From an uncultured Ruminococcus sp. (GTDB lineage: Bacteria > Bacillota > Clostridia > Oscillospirales > Acutalibacteraceae): 64,000 bases of DNA. The notes under the pieces are model-generated. The model had not been told where the DNA came from. It saw nothing but the letters and a program-made list of their open reading frames with translations, and did not search any database. Numbering within the stretch: position 1 is the first letter of the stretch; each line of letters starts with the position of its first letter. This document shows, one piece after another, positions 10,645-20,067 of the stretch. Where the stretch lies: contig CADANT010000007.1 in assembly GCA_902789345.1 (NCBI GenBank), positions 1 to 64,000 of the forward strand, read 5' to 3'. Made by a program: the position numbers and the translations under genes.

Positions 10645-10673
10645 TCATTATCATATTTTGACATAACAAACTT

Positions 10674-10718
10674 TGCCCCACAAAGGCTCTGCTTTTACAG
10701 CGCAGCCTTTGTGGGGCA
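10674..10718 (-). terminator. long hairpin at the end of the fab/acc operon
   Basis: TGCCCCACAAAGGCT and AGCCTTTGTGGGGCA pair over 15 bp, and an inner GCGC/CTGC part adds a few more pairs. It lies 24 bp after the accA stop and is the likely end of the fatty acid operon transcript, although the trailing AAAGTTTGTT is a weak T-tract. Both arms read MPHKG, so the element encodes nearly the same peptide on either strand, as symmetric interspersed repeats do. Confidence 0.6.
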
Positions 10719-10741
10719 TTATAATTACTTTTAAAAATATA

Positions 10742-11569
10742 TTATTTTTGTTCTGTTTCGCTTTCGTCTTCATCAAAAGTAAATACCTTTGTTGTTCTGC
10801 CGTATTTTCTAAAGCGCTCGTAACGGTTGTTAAGCAGCTCTTCGTCAGACATAGCCAAATACTTTTCAAAGGTGTTTGCAATTAGATTGCGCAGGCTGTC
10901 AAACAGTGGACTTTCAACCGACTTTGGTTCTCTTATAATTCTTTCTATAACATCCATTGTAAACAGGTCGTTTGCTGTAAGCCTTAGGCACTGGGCAGCA
11001 TCGGCTGTTTTAGCCGGGTCTTTCCACAATATACTTGCACAGCCCTCGGCGGATATTACAGAATACACTGCATTTTCAAGCATCCAAACCTCGTTTGCCA
11101 CAGCCAATGCCAAAGCACCGCCACTTCCGCCTTCACCTATTACTATTGAAAGCACAGGAGTTTTAAGTGTCATCATTTCCATCAGGTTTTCTGCTATGGC
11201 CTGTCCTTGTCCTCTTTCCTCGGCACCGATTCCGCAGAAAGCTCCGCTTGTATCCACAAAGCACAGCACAGGGCGTCTAAACTTTTCTGCCTGCTTCATC
11301 AGCCTTAGTGCCTTTCGGTAGCCCTCGGGATGAGCAGAACCAAAGTTCTTTTCAAGTCTTTCCTTGGTATTTTTGCCCTTATCCAGTCCAATAACCGTTA
11401 CAGGCATATTTCCTATAGTAGCAATGCCTGCTTTTACAGCCTTGTCGTCAGCATAGCATCTGTCGCCATGCAGCTCAAAGAAGCTGTCTCCAAACAAAGC
11501 CTGTATAAAGTCCGAGGCTGTAAGCCTGTCGGCAGAGCGGGCCGCCGTTACCTTATCAAATGCTCTCAT
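10742..11569 (-). CDS. accA: acetyl-CoA carboxylase carboxyltransferase subunit alpha
   Basis: About 275 residues, the alpha half of carboxyltransferase, which with AccD moves CO2 from carboxybiotin to acetyl-CoA. The conserved FVDTSGAFCGIGAEERGQG and GEGGSGGALALA segments are present. The ATG at 11569 (MRAFDKVTAARSADRLT) is preferred to an in-frame codon further upstream because AAGGAGA lies 10 nt before it and the N-terminus fits the family. It overlaps the accD stop by 14 bases, which suggests coupled translation of the two subunits in equal amounts. Confidence 0.95.
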   Translation of the reverse strand: MRAFDKVTAARSADRLTASDFIQALFGDSFFELHGDRCYADDKAVKAGIATIGNMPVTVIGLDKGKNTKERLEKNFGSAHPEGYRKALRLMKQAEKFRRPVLCFVDTSGAFCGIGAEERGQGQAIAENLMEMMTLKTPVLSIVIGEGGSGGALALAVANEVWMLENAVYSVISAEGCASILWKDPAKTADAAQCLRLTANDLFTMDVIERIIREPKSVESPLFDSLRNLIANTFEKYLAMSDEELLNNRYERFRKYGRTTKVFTFDEDESETEQK

Positions 11570-12485
11570 CACTTTCAATCTCCTTTTCGGCAGGCTGCTC
11601 ATCTACGGCTGCCTTTTCTATGTTGTGCAGGGAAAGCAGCTTAGCAAGGGTATCCTTCATTTTGCGTCTGTCTACTACAGCGTCCACAAAGCCCTTGTCC
11701 CGTAAAAATTCTGCTGTTTGGAAGTCCTTTGGCAGCTTTTGACGAATGGTCTGCTCTATTACTCTTGGGCCTGCAAAGCCGATTAAAGCCCCCGGCTCCG
11801 AAAGAATAATGTCACCCTCCATTGCAAAGCTGGCTGTAACGCCGCCTGTAGTAGGGTCGGTAAGAACAGTAATGTACAAAAGCCCTGCATCGCTGTGCCT
11901 TTTAACTGCGCCGCTGGTTTTTGCCATTTGCATAAGTGACAAAATACCCTCCTGCATTCTTGCACCGCCTGACAGTGTAAATGCAACAACCGGCATTTTG
12001 TTTTCTGTAGCATATTCAAAAGCTCTGGTAATTTTTTCGCCTGTTACCGTACCCATTGAGCCCATCATAAAGCTTGGGTCCATAACAAAAATTACGGTTT
12101 TATAGCCGTTAATGGTGCAAACACCGGTTATAACAGACTCATTTTCGCCGCTTCTGTTTTTTGCGGCTGCAAGCTTACGGTTATAGTCCGGAAAGCCGAT
12201 AATGTTTTTAGAAACCATATCGCCGTCCGCTTCAACAAAGCTGTCTTTGTCGCATATCATTTCCAAACGCTGTCTTGCGGTAATTCTGAAATGATGATTA
12301 CACTGTGTACAAACTCTGCTGTTATCGTCTAAATCCGTTGCCAATATCATACGCTTGCACTTTGGGCAGTTCACCCACAGTGCGTCGGGAATATACGGTT
12401 TAGAGTCTTCTGTTGATTTATCAGCCGGAATTTTTTCCAATTCATTTTTAGGCTTTAAAAATGTAAAGAAATCTCCATTAAACAT
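11556..12485 (-). CDS. accD: acetyl-CoA carboxylase carboxyltransferase subunit beta
   Basis: The beta subunit of carboxyltransferase. The N-terminal four-cysteine zinc ribbon is complete (CPKCKRM, then CTQCNHHF 15 residues later), followed by the crotonase fold with VTGVCTINGY-like and LSGGARMQEGILSLMQM segments. The start is uncertain: the frame is open to 12584, and candidate ATGs at 12494 and 12485 have only weak ribosome-binding sites. 12485 (MFNGDFFTFLKPK) gives the usual family N-terminus and about 309 residues. It overlaps accA and follows accC after a gap with hairpins. Confidence 0.92.
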   Translation of the reverse strand: MFNGDFFTFLKPKNELEKIPADKSTEDSKPYIPDALWVNCPKCKRMILATDLDDNSRVCTQCNHHFRITARQRLEMICDKDSFVEADGDMVSKNIIGFPDYNRKLAAAKNRSGENESVITGVCTINGYKTVIFVMDPSFMMGSMGTVTGEKITRAFEYATENKMPVVAFTLSGGARMQEGILSLMQMAKTSGAVKRHSDAGLLYITVLTDPTTGGVTASFAMEGDIILSEPGALIGFAGPRVIEQTIRQKLPKDFQTAEFLRDKGFVDAVVDRRKMKDTLAKLLSLHNIEKAAVDEQPAEKEIESDESI

Positions 12486-12649
12486 AAGCAACATCCATTC
12501 TGTTTTTATAAAATCAATTATACTGTGCAAGCCAAGATGCCTGCCCATATAACTGTTATTTTCAAAATAAATAAAAGCATGCAAAAGCTATGTGCTACAC
12601 AATATATTTCTATTATGCATAGCAACGCAGTGCTTTAACACAACTAACT

Positions 12650-12732
12650 AAGAATACGGCAGTAGCCTTGCGTATTTACACCGCCTGTCTGCCATATTCT
12701 TGTAAGTTAAAACCAAATTACAGCATTTGGTT
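12650..12732 (-). promoter_or_regulatory. accC-accD gap with two hairpins
   Basis: Two inverted repeats lie between accC and accD. AACCAAAT/ATTTGGTT (12711-12732, 6-nt loop) overlaps the accC stop and is followed by TTAAC. AAGAATAcGGCAG/CTGCCaTATTCTT (12650-12701) has a long loop. They could attenuate transcription within the operon or stabilise mRNA ends (inference). Confidence 0.45.
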
Positions 12733-14086
12733 ATTTTATATTTTTCTTTCTTTTTTCACGGTTTTCCATAAAATCAGTAGTATATGTACCGTCTACAAAT
12801 TCCTTATCGGAAAGTATATCTATCTGCAAGTCTCTGTTATGGTCAACACCCAAAATATTCAGCTCACTTAAAGCCATTTTCATTTTTCTTATAGCGTAAT
12901 CTCTTGTTCTTGCCTGAACAATAAGCTTACCTATCATTGAGTCATAGAAAGGCGGAATAGTATAGTCTTGATAAATAGCTGTATCAAAACGAACCGACGG
13001 TCCGCCCGGAATATGCAGTCTGGAAATTCTGCCGCAGGACGGTCTGAAATTTTCCTCCGGATTTTCAGCATTTATACGGCACTCTATAGCGTGACCGTGA
13101 ATAAATACTCTGTCCTGAGTTATAGTCAGCATTGCACCTGCTGCAATTCTTATTTGCCACTGTACCAGGTCAAGGCCTGTAACCATTTCGGTAACAGGGT
13201 GCTCTACCTGCAAGCGGGTATTCATTTCCATAAAGTAGAAATTATTATCCTTGTCCAGCAAAAACTCAACAGTACCTGCATTTACATAGTTTACAGCCAA
13301 AGCAGCCTTTTTAGCCGCCTCCATCATAGCCTTACGCATATCCGGTGTAATGGCAGGTGACGGGCTTTCCTCTATAAGCTTTTGGTTCTTTCTTTGTACG
13401 GAACATTCACGCTCGCCAAGGCATATAACATTGCCGTATTTGTCGGCAAGCAGCTGCATTTCAATATGCTTAACAGGCTTAAGGAATTTTTCCATATATA
13501 CAGCACCGTCGCCAAAGGCCGCCTCCGCCTCACTTGATGCTGAATTAAAGGCATTGTCAAATTCGTCCATAGAATTAACTAAACGAATACCTCTTCCGCC
13601 GCCGCCTGAGCGTGCCTTAATAAGCAAAGGAAAACCGATTTTTTCTGCCTCTGCCCTTGCTTTTTCAAGAGATTCCACAACATCACAGCCCGGTGTAACA
13701 GGTACGCCGGCATTGCGCATTGTCTTTCTTGCTGTATCCTTATCGCCAAGCAGAGAAATCATTTTCGCACTTGGTCCTATAAATTCTATATTACACTTTT
13801 CACACAAAGATACAAACTTTGCATTTTCAGACAAAAGTCCGTAACCAGGGTGAATTGCCTGTGCTCCTGTAGCAACGGCTACAGTTATAATTGCCGCCAT
13901 ATTTAGGTAGCTGTCTGCTACCTGGGGTCCGCCTAAGCAGTAGCTTTCATCTGCAAGCTGTACATGCATAGCGTCCCTGTCTGCCTCTGAATATACAGCA
14001 ACTGTGGAAATACCCATTTCCCTACAGGCTCTTATAATTCTTACGGCAATTTCTCCACGATTTGCTATCAAAATCTTTGAAAACAA
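12731..14086 (-). CDS. accC: acetyl-CoA carboxylase, biotin carboxylase subunit
   Basis: About 451 residues, the ATP-grasp enzyme that carboxylates the biotin on AccB. The glycine-rich ATP loop KARSGGGGRGIRLV, MEMNTRLQVEHPVTE and ECRINAENPEENFRPS are all present. The best start is a TTG at 14086: GGGAG lies 7 nt upstream and the product then begins MFSKILIANRGEIAVRI, the family's standard N-terminus. Longer readings add only GVCS-like residues. Same operon as fabZ, 43 bp upstream. Confidence 0.95.
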   Translation of the reverse strand: MFSKILIANRGEIAVRIIRACREMGISTVAVYSEADRDAMHVQLADESYCLGGPQVADSYLNMAAIITVAVATGAQAIHPGYGLLSENAKFVSLCEKCNIEFIGPSAKMISLLGDKDTARKTMRNAGVPVTPGCDVVESLEKARAEAEKIGFPLLIKARSGGGGRGIRLVNSMDEFDNAFNSASSEAEAAFGDGAVYMEKFLKPVKHIEMQLLADKYGNVICLGERECSVQRKNQKLIEESPSPAITPDMRKAMMEAAKKAALAVNYVNAGTVEFLLDKDNNFYFMEMNTRLQVEHPVTEMVTGLDLVQWQIRIAAGAMLTITQDRVFIHGHAIECRINAENPEENFRPSCGRISRLHIPGGPSVRFDTAIYQDYTIPPFYDSMIGKLIVQARTRDYAIRKMKMALSELNILGVDHNRDLQIDILSDKEFVDGTYTTDFMENREKRKKNIK

Positions 14087-14129
14087 ACTGCACACTCCCA
14101 ACCTATTGTAAATTTATTTTTCAGCAGTA

Positions 14130-14552
14130 TTACTTTTCGTTTGGTACTACAGCCACAGTAAAATCTGCCTGCACGCACAGCTTGTCGTTTACATAGCCCT
14201 TTGCGTTAATAAAGTAAAATACGCCCTTACTTCTGGTAAGGGTACAGGTTGTTTCCAGTGTGTCCCCAGGCAAAACCTTATTTTTAAACTTAACATTGTC
14301 CATTTTTGAAAAATAAGGTGTAGAGCCGCTTGCGCTGTCTGAAATAAGCACACAGCTTGCCTGCGCCATCATTTCGCACAGTATAACACCCGGAACAACA
14401 GGGTTGCCTGGAAAATGTCCCTTTAGGAAAAATTCGTCACCCTTTACGGTGTATTTTCCCTTTGAAGTAACATCGTCAATTTTTTCTGCTTCTTCTACAA
14501 GGAGCATATTGTCACGGTGTGGAATTATCTTCTTAATTTCTTCTTGATTCAT
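14130..14552 (-). CDS. fabZ: 3-hydroxyacyl-ACP dehydratase
   Basis: A 140-residue hot-dog-fold dehydratase. The catalytic His is in GHFPGNPVVPGVILCEMMAQ, where the Glu also lies. It begins MNQEEIKKIIPHRDNMLLVEE, typical of FabZ. It removes water from beta-hydroxyacyl-ACP in each elongation cycle. It sits between accB (14 bp) and accC. No fabA or fabM partner is visible in the operon, so the source of unsaturation is not shown here. Confidence 0.95.
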   Translation of the reverse strand: MNQEEIKKIIPHRDNMLLVEEAEKIDDVTSKGKYTVKGDEFFLKGHFPGNPVVPGVILCEMMAQASCVLISDSASGSTPYFSKMDNVKFKNKVLPGDTLETTCTLTRSKGVFYFINAKGYVNDKLCVQADFTVAVVPNEK

Positions 14553-14566
14553 AACCTTGCCCCCGC

Positions 14567-15046
14567 TTATTCAACTACAAACAATGGCTGTCCATACTCT
14601 ACAATGTCGCCATTCTCTGCAAGAATTTCTTTTATTGTTCCGCTTTGTGTTGCGGTAACCTCGTTCATAAGCTTCATAGCCTCTATAATGCACACAACAT
14701 CGCCCTTGTTTACTACAGAACCAACCTTAACATATGGGTCAGCCTCAGGAGATGGTGCAGTGTAGAACACACCTACCATAGGACAGTCGATAGTCTTACC
14801 CTTTGGCTGTGCCTGTGGTTCATCCGGAGCTGCCTGAGATTCTGTTACCTGCGGAATTGCAGCTGTAGGAGCTACACTTCCTACTGTGCCTACAGGTACG
14901 GTAACATTTACAGCGTGAGAGTCGGCTTCTGTTGTTTTTTTCTTCAAGGTAAGCCTTTCGCCCTTTTGGTCTACAATTTCAAGATTAGTAAGGCCGGAAT
15001 TATCAAGTGTAGCTATAAGCTCTTTTATTTCTTCAATACTATACAT
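14567..15046 (-). CDS. accB: biotin carboxyl carrier protein
   Basis: A 159-residue carrier with an N-terminal helix region, a flexible Ala/Pro/Gln-rich linker (about 50-85) and a C-terminal biotinyl domain. The biotinylated lysine is K125 in EAMKLMNEV. It shuttles carboxybiotin between AccC and AccA/AccD. Length and layout are normal. It lies 40 bp downstream of fabF. Confidence 0.96.
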   Translation of the reverse strand: MYSIEEIKELIATLDNSGLTNLEIVDQKGERLTLKKKTTEADSHAVNVTVPVGTVGSVAPTAAIPQVTESQAAPDEPQAQPKGKTIDCPMVGVFYTAPSPEADPYVKVGSVVNKGDVVCIIEAMKLMNEVTATQSGTIKEILAENGDIVEYGQPLFVVE

Positions 15047-15086
15047 TTACTTAATATCCCTTTCTAATAGTTAATGTTGCCTGCAA

Positions 15087-16316
15087 TCAGTCAATCTTTC
15101 TAAATACAATAACAGCGTTGTGACCGCCAAAGCCCAGTGTTGATGATGCAGCTACATCTATATTTTCCTTTACAGCCTTGTTTGGAACATAGTTTAGGTC
15201 GCAAAGCTCGTCAGGCTCTTCCAAGTGAATTGTCGGAGGAACCACACCGTCCTTAATTGCAAGAACGGAAGCTATAGCCTCAACTGCACCTGTAGCGCCA
15301 AGCATATGACCTGTCATTGATTTTGTGGAGCTTACAAGAATGTCGTATGCTCTGTCACCCAAAACATTTTTAATAGCCTTTGTTTCGCCCTTATCGTTCA
15401 AAGGCGTGCTTGTACCGTGTGCGTTTATGTAAAGCTTTTCGTCGTCCTTTAGACCTGCCTCTTCAAAAGCCAGCTTAAATGCTCTTGTACCCCCTGCAGT
15501 TTCAGGGTCCGGTGCAGTTACATGGTAAGCGTCGCAAGTGTTGCCATAGCCTACAAACTCGGCGTAAATTTTTGCGCCTCTTGCTTTTGCGTGCTCGTAC
15601 TCTTCAAGAACAAGCATACCGGCACCCTCGCCCAAAACAAAACCGTCACGGTTTTTATCAAATGGGATTGAAGCTCTTTGTGGGTCGTCACGAAGTGTAA
15701 GAGCCTTACAGTTTGCAAAGCCTGCTACTGTAAGAGGGGTAACTGCGGCTTCGCTGCCGCCTGCAATAATTGCGTCTGCCATACCGTTTTTAATAGCGTG
15801 GAAAGCCTCGCCAAGCTCGTGTGTACCTGTGGAACAAGCTGTAACTATAGGCACGCAAACACCCTTTGCTTTAAACCTGATTGCAACCTGTCCGGCAGCA
15901 ATGTTTGAAATCATCATAGGAATAAAGTGAGGTGAAACCTTTCTTGAGCCGCCTGTATAAAAGGCAACGCTGTTGTCATAAAATGTCTGCATACCGCCAA
16001 TGCCGGAGCCTACATACACGCCAAAGCGTTCCTCGTCTACCTTGCCCAAAATGCCGCTGTCGTCTACTGCCTGCTGTGCAGCTGCAAGAGCATACTGTAC
16101 AAACAGGTCTGTTTTTCTTAAATCTCTTTTTTCCATATATTTCAGCGGGTCAAAATCCTTAACCTCGCCTGCAACCTTTGCCTTTGAATCGGTTGCGTCA
16201 AAGGACTTAATATGGTCTATACCGCATACGCCGTTTACCATATTGTTCCAAGTTGTTTCTACATCATTACCAAGTGGTGTTACACAGCCCAAACCTGTAA
16301 CTACTACTCTTCTCAT
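15087..16316 (-). CDS. fabF: 3-oxoacyl-ACP synthase II
   Basis: A 409-residue condensing enzyme. The nucleophile is C161 (TACSTGTHE), and the two histidines are in NAHGTSTPLND and TGHMLGATGA: the Cys-His-His triad of FabF/FabB. It elongates acyl-ACP with malonyl-ACP. Its position between fabG and accB is standard for Firmicutes. Length is normal. Confidence 0.97.
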   Translation of the reverse strand: MRRVVVTGLGCVTPLGNDVETTWNNMVNGVCGIDHIKSFDATDSKAKVAGEVKDFDPLKYMEKRDLRKTDLFVQYALAAAQQAVDDSGILGKVDEERFGVYVGSGIGGMQTFYDNSVAFYTGGSRKVSPHFIPMMISNIAAGQVAIRFKAKGVCVPIVTACSTGTHELGEAFHAIKNGMADAIIAGGSEAAVTPLTVAGFANCKALTLRDDPQRASIPFDKNRDGFVLGEGAGMLVLEEYEHAKARGAKIYAEFVGYGNTCDAYHVTAPDPETAGGTRAFKLAFEEAGLKDDEKLYINAHGTSTPLNDKGETKAIKNVLGDRAYDILVSSTKSMTGHMLGATGAVEAIASVLAIKDGVVPPTIHLEEPDELCDLNYVPNKAVKENIDVAASSTLGFGGHNAVIVFRKID

Positions 16317-16394
16317 AGGAAAATCTCCTTTCCGAATAACCTACCTTATTTATATAAAAATTAACTTTGTAAGCTGTATTATCTTAAACGGGCA

Positions 16395-17138
16395 TTACAT
16401 TGCCATACCGCCGTCTACTCTTATAACTTCGCCTGTAATATATGAAGCATCGTCAGAACATAGGAAAGAAATTGCATTGGCAACATCTTCAGGCAAGCCA
16501 CGCTTTTTCATTGGTATAGAAGCCTCTATAGCGTCCTTAACCTTGTCGCTTAGGGCGTTTGTCATATCTGTAATAATATAGCCCGGTGCAACTGCGTTAG
16601 CTGTAACGCCTCTGCCGGCAAGCTCCTTGGCAACTGACTTTGTTAAGCCGATAACGCCGGCCTTTGAAGCGGAGTAATTTGCCTGACCTGCATTGCCGTT
16701 AATGCCTACTACAGAAGCAACATTTACAATTCTGCCTGCTCTCTTTTTCATAAAGTGAGTATATGTATGCTTAATCATATTAAATGTACCCTTTAGGTTT
16801 ACATTTATAACAGCGTCAAAGTCAGCCTCTTCCATTTTAAGAACAAGCTTGTCCCTAACAATACCTGCATTATTTACAAGAATGTCAATACCGCCAAACT
16901 CCTCAATAATTTTTTCTACTGTTTCCTTTGACTCGTTAAAGTTTGAAACATCACAGTAATAAAGTCCAACCTTTACACCCAGAGCCTCAACCTCTTTTTT
17001 AGCGTTTTCGCCCTCTTCCTCTTTACCTACATAAAGAATTGCGATGTTTGCGCCCTGAGAGGCCAATTTCTTTGCTACTGCCAAACCGATGCCTCTTGAA
17101 GCACCTGTTACAACTGCTGTTTTATTCTCTAAACTCAT
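16395..17138 (-). CDS. fabG: 3-oxoacyl-ACP reductase
   Basis: A 247-residue short-chain dehydrogenase. The NADPH motif GASRGIG is near residue 12, NNAG near 89, and the catalytic S142, Y155 and K159 are intact (NYSASKAG). It ends GEVIRVDGGMAM, typical of FabG. It reduces 3-oxoacyl-ACP. It follows fabD by 15 bp. Confidence 0.97.
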   Translation of the reverse strand: MSLENKTAVVTGASRGIGLAVAKKLASQGANIAILYVGKEEEGENAKKEVEALGVKVGLYYCDVSNFNESKETVEKIIEEFGGIDILVNNAGIVRDKLVLKMEEADFDAVINVNLKGTFNMIKHTYTHFMKKRAGRIVNVASVVGINGNAGQANYSASKAGVIGLTKSVAKELAGRGVTANAVAPGYIITDMTNALSDKVKDAIEASIPMKKRGLPEDVANAISFLCSDDASYITGEVIRVDGGMAM

Positions 17139-17153
17139 TTTATTTTCCTCCGA

Positions 17154-18056
17154 TTATATGCTTAAAGCCTCAAGTGTTTCTTTGTTTTCCACATTAAACA
17201 CCTTGACCTCTTTATTTATTTTCTTAATCAGGCCTGCCAGTGTTTTGCCAACGCCAACCTCAATAAATGTATCTACACCTAAATCAATAAGGTTTTCTAC
17301 TGTCTTTTGCCATTGTACAGGGCTTTCTACCTGCTTTGTAATAAGCTCCTTGTAGTTGCCGCTGTATGGCTGTGCAGTAACATTGCTGTATATTTCAACA
17401 GTAGGTTCATTTAGCTGCTTGTCAGCCAAATACTCACCCAGTCCCTTTGCTGCACTGCTCATAAAAGGAGAGTGGAACGCTCCGCTTACAGCCAGTTTTA
17501 CCGGCTTACCTTTTTCAGCCTTTACGGCCTCCATTAAAGCCTCTACATTTTCTTCTGTAGTTGCAACAACTGTTTGAATAGGGCTGTTGTAATTTACAGG
17601 ATATGTTTTGTCAAACCTTGCGGCAATTTCTTCTACCTTTTCCGGAGTAAGCTTCAGCACTGCCACCATAGCGCCCTTATTTTCCTGCGCTGCTTTATCC
17701 ATAAGCTGTCCGCGCTGACAAACAAGTTTAAAAGCGTCTTCGTAGCTTAGCACACCGGCAAAGCCCAGTGCGGCAATTTCTCCCAGCGAAAAGCCTGCCA
17801 CATAGTCCGGCTTTATACCCTTTTCTGCAACGGCAGCTGCTGCGGCAAGGTCGGCAGTAAATACACAAGGTTGTGTGTTTACTGTACGGCTAAGCTCAGC
17901 CTTGTCTGCCTCAAAGCATTGCGTTGATGTACCCTTGCGAATACTGTCTGCCATATCATATACTGCCTTAGCGGCCGGTGAACAGTCATAAAGCTCTTTG
18001 CCCATACCTGTGTACTGAGCACCCTGTCCTGAAAAAACAAATGCTATTTTACCCAT
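17154..18056 (-). CDS. fabD: malonyl-CoA:ACP transacylase
   Basis: A 300-residue transacylase. The N-terminal FVFSGQGAQYTGMGKEL, nucleophile S90 in GFSLGEIAAL and H195 in SGAFHSPFM are all present. It charges ACP with malonate. Its start overlaps the fabK end by 13 bases. No ACP gene lies beside it, although acpP is often found here. Confidence 0.97.
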   Translation of the reverse strand: MGKIAFVFSGQGAQYTGMGKELYDCSPAAKAVYDMADSIRKGTSTQCFEADKAELSRTVNTQPCVFTADLAAAAAVAEKGIKPDYVAGFSLGEIAALGFAGVLSYEDAFKLVCQRGQLMDKAAQENKGAMVAVLKLTPEKVEEIAARFDKTYPVNYNSPIQTVVATTEENVEALMEAVKAEKGKPVKLAVSGAFHSPFMSSAAKGLGEYLADKQLNEPTVEIYSNVTAQPYSGNYKELITKQVESPVQWQKTVENLIDLGVDTFIEVGVGKTLAGLIKKINKEVKVFNVENKETLEALSI

Positions 18057-18994
18057 TTATTTGCACCGCCTAACACTTGCTCTGCCTCTGTAAAGATTTC
18101 TTCTATAATTTCCTTTGCAGGCTGTTCCTTTTTAACCATACCTGCTATCTGTCCTGCAAGTACACAGCCGTGTGATGTGTCGCCTTCTCTTGCGGCTTTT
18201 CTCAACACGCCTGTACCCATTTTTTCAAGCTCTTCGTCAGAAAACTCGCTGCTGTTATACTCGCACTTTGTATATTCTCTTGTAAAGGCATTTTTAATTG
18301 AACGAACAGGGTGACCAAGTCTTTTACCTGTAACTACAGTGTCAATATCCTTTGCCTTTAAAACCTTTTTCTTGTATTCAGGGCTAATGGTACATTCCTG
18401 GGCAACCAAAAAGCGTGTTCCAAGCTGAACACCCTGTGCGCCAAGCATAAATGCGGCAGCTACTCCTCTGCCGTCTGCAATACCGCCGGCAGCAATAACA
18501 GGAATTGTAACAGCGTCGCATACCTGTGGCACAAGCGCCATTGTTGTAATGTCACCAACATGACCGCCGGATTCGCCGCCCTCTGCTATAACTGCAAAAG
18601 CACCGTTTCTCTGTGCCATTTTAGCCAATGTAACAGACGGTGTTACAGGAATAACCTTAATGCCTGCCTCCAGCCACATCTCCATAAATCTTGCAGGATT
18701 ACCTGCGCCTGTAGTTACTACAGGAATCTTTTCTTCTGCTACAACCTTTGCTGTTTCTTCAACAAAAGGGCTCATAAGCATAATATTTACGCCAAAAGGC
18801 TTGTCTGTAAGTTCCTTACACTTTTTAATTTCAGCTCTAAGCTGGTCGCCGTTAGAATTCATAGCGGCAATAATGCCAAGTCCGCCTGCGTTGCTGACGC
18901 CTGCTGCCAAAGAGGCATCGGCTACCCAAGCCATACCACCCTGAAAAATAGGGTATTTAATACCTAGTTGTTCATTAATAGGAGTACTAATCAT
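18044..18994 (-). CDS. fabK: enoyl-ACP reductase II, FMN-dependent
   Basis: About 316 residues, of the nitronate monooxygenase/FabK TIM-barrel flavoproteins. It carries FQGGMAWVAD, AEGGESGGHVG and the FMN-phosphate segment IAAGGIADGRGVAAA. Together with its place in the fab operon this identifies FabK, the triclosan-insensitive enoyl reductase that replaces FabI. The ATG at 18994 is preferred over 19012, because AAAGGA lies 9 nt upstream of it. Confidence 0.93.
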   Translation of the reverse strand: MISTPINEQLGIKYPIFQGGMAWVADASLAAGVSNAGGLGIIAAMNSNGDQLRAEIKKCKELTDKPFGVNIMLMSPFVEETAKVVAEEKIPVVTTGAGNPARFMEMWLEAGIKVIPVTPSVTLAKMAQRNGAFAVIAEGGESGGHVGDITTMALVPQVCDAVTIPVIAAGGIADGRGVAAAFMLGAQGVQLGTRFLVAQECTISPEYKKKVLKAKDIDTVVTGKRLGHPVRSIKNAFTREYTKCEYNSSEFSDEELEKMGTGVLRKAAREGDTSHGCVLAGQIAGMVKKEQPAKEIIEEIFTEAEQVLGGANKWVK

Positions 18995-19076
18995 ATATGT
19001 AGTTCCTTTCATTTTCTATAATTTATTTTTTACTGATAAATGTACATAAATAATAAGGCTTTTGCATAAAATGCAA

Positions 19077-20039
19077 TTAGTCCTTGTCCCAGGTAATTAC
19101 ACAGCTGCCTGTTGTAAGGCCTGAACCAAAGGCACAGAACACTATGTTGTCACCCTTTTTAAACATATGCTTTTTTGCACATTCTGCAAGTGCTATAGCA
19201 CAGCTGCCGCCGGAGGTGTTGCCGTATTCAGAAATTGTTCTGATGTACTTTTCACTCGGAATATTCAGCTTGTCTACGGCAGTTTCAATAATTCTTATAT
19301 TAGCCTGGTGCGGTATTACCCAGTCAATGTCCTCCTGTGTAAGACCTGCCTCTTTAATAGCTTTTTTAATTCCTCTAACCATTGAAGTTACAGCAAACTT
19401 GTAAACCTCAGGTCCGTTCATATACAGGTAAGGGTGTTCTGATTCGTGATTATAGAACGGTGATGTGTTTTCGCCTCTTGGACACTTTAAAACATCGGTA
19501 TCGCCCTTAGCGTTAATTTCAATATATTTCAGTCCGTCACCCTTGCTTAGTACAGCAGCACCACCGCCATCGCCAAACAGTACGCAGGTAGCACGGTCTT
19601 TCCAGTTTATGATATTTGACAAATTATCAAGGGCAACTACAAGCACCTTGTCAACTCTGTTTCTTGCAAAAAAGCCGTCTGCAACATCCATTGCATATAT
19701 AAAGCCCGAACAAGCGGCATTTACATCAAAAGCCGGACAGCTTGCACCTATTTCCTTTTGAATTACACAAGCCTGTGAAGGAGTAATATATTCGCCCCTA
19801 AGTGTGGCGCAGATAATAAGGTCAAGCTCACTTGCAGTAACGCCTGCGTCCTCCAATGCTTCATTAGCTGCTTTTACACACAGCTCTGTCATAGTTTCGT
19901 CTTTACAAATATGACGCCTTTTAATACCTGTTCTGGAAGAAATCCATTCGTCGTTGGTTTCTACCATGGTAGAAAGCTCATCATTTGTTAAAACATACTC
20001 AGGTACAGCCTTTCCCGTACCGATAATACTAAAGCTCAT
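19077..20039 (-). CDS. fabH: 3-oxoacyl-ACP synthase III
   Basis: A 320-residue initiating condensing enzyme. The triad is C110 (NAACSGF), H244 (PHQAN) and N274 (YGNTSGGS). It joins acetyl-CoA (or another short acyl-CoA) to malonyl-ACP. It is the first enzyme gene after the regulator, with a 28-bp gap. Confidence 0.97.
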   Translation of the reverse strand: MSFSIIGTGKAVPEYVLTNDELSTMVETNDEWISSRTGIKRRHICKDETMTELCVKAANEALEDAGVTASELDLIICATLRGEYITPSQACVIQKEIGASCPAFDVNAACSGFIYAMDVADGFFARNRVDKVLVVALDNLSNIINWKDRATCVLFGDGGGAAVLSKGDGLKYIEINAKGDTDVLKCPRGENTSPFYNHESEHPYLYMNGPEVYKFAVTSMVRGIKKAIKEAGLTQEDIDWVIPHQANIRIIETAVDKLNIPSEKYIRTISEYGNTSGGSCAIALAECAKKHMFKKGDNIVFCAFGSGLTTGSCVITWDKD

Positions 20040-20067
20040 TTTATTGTTTCCTTTCAGTTTATAAAGC

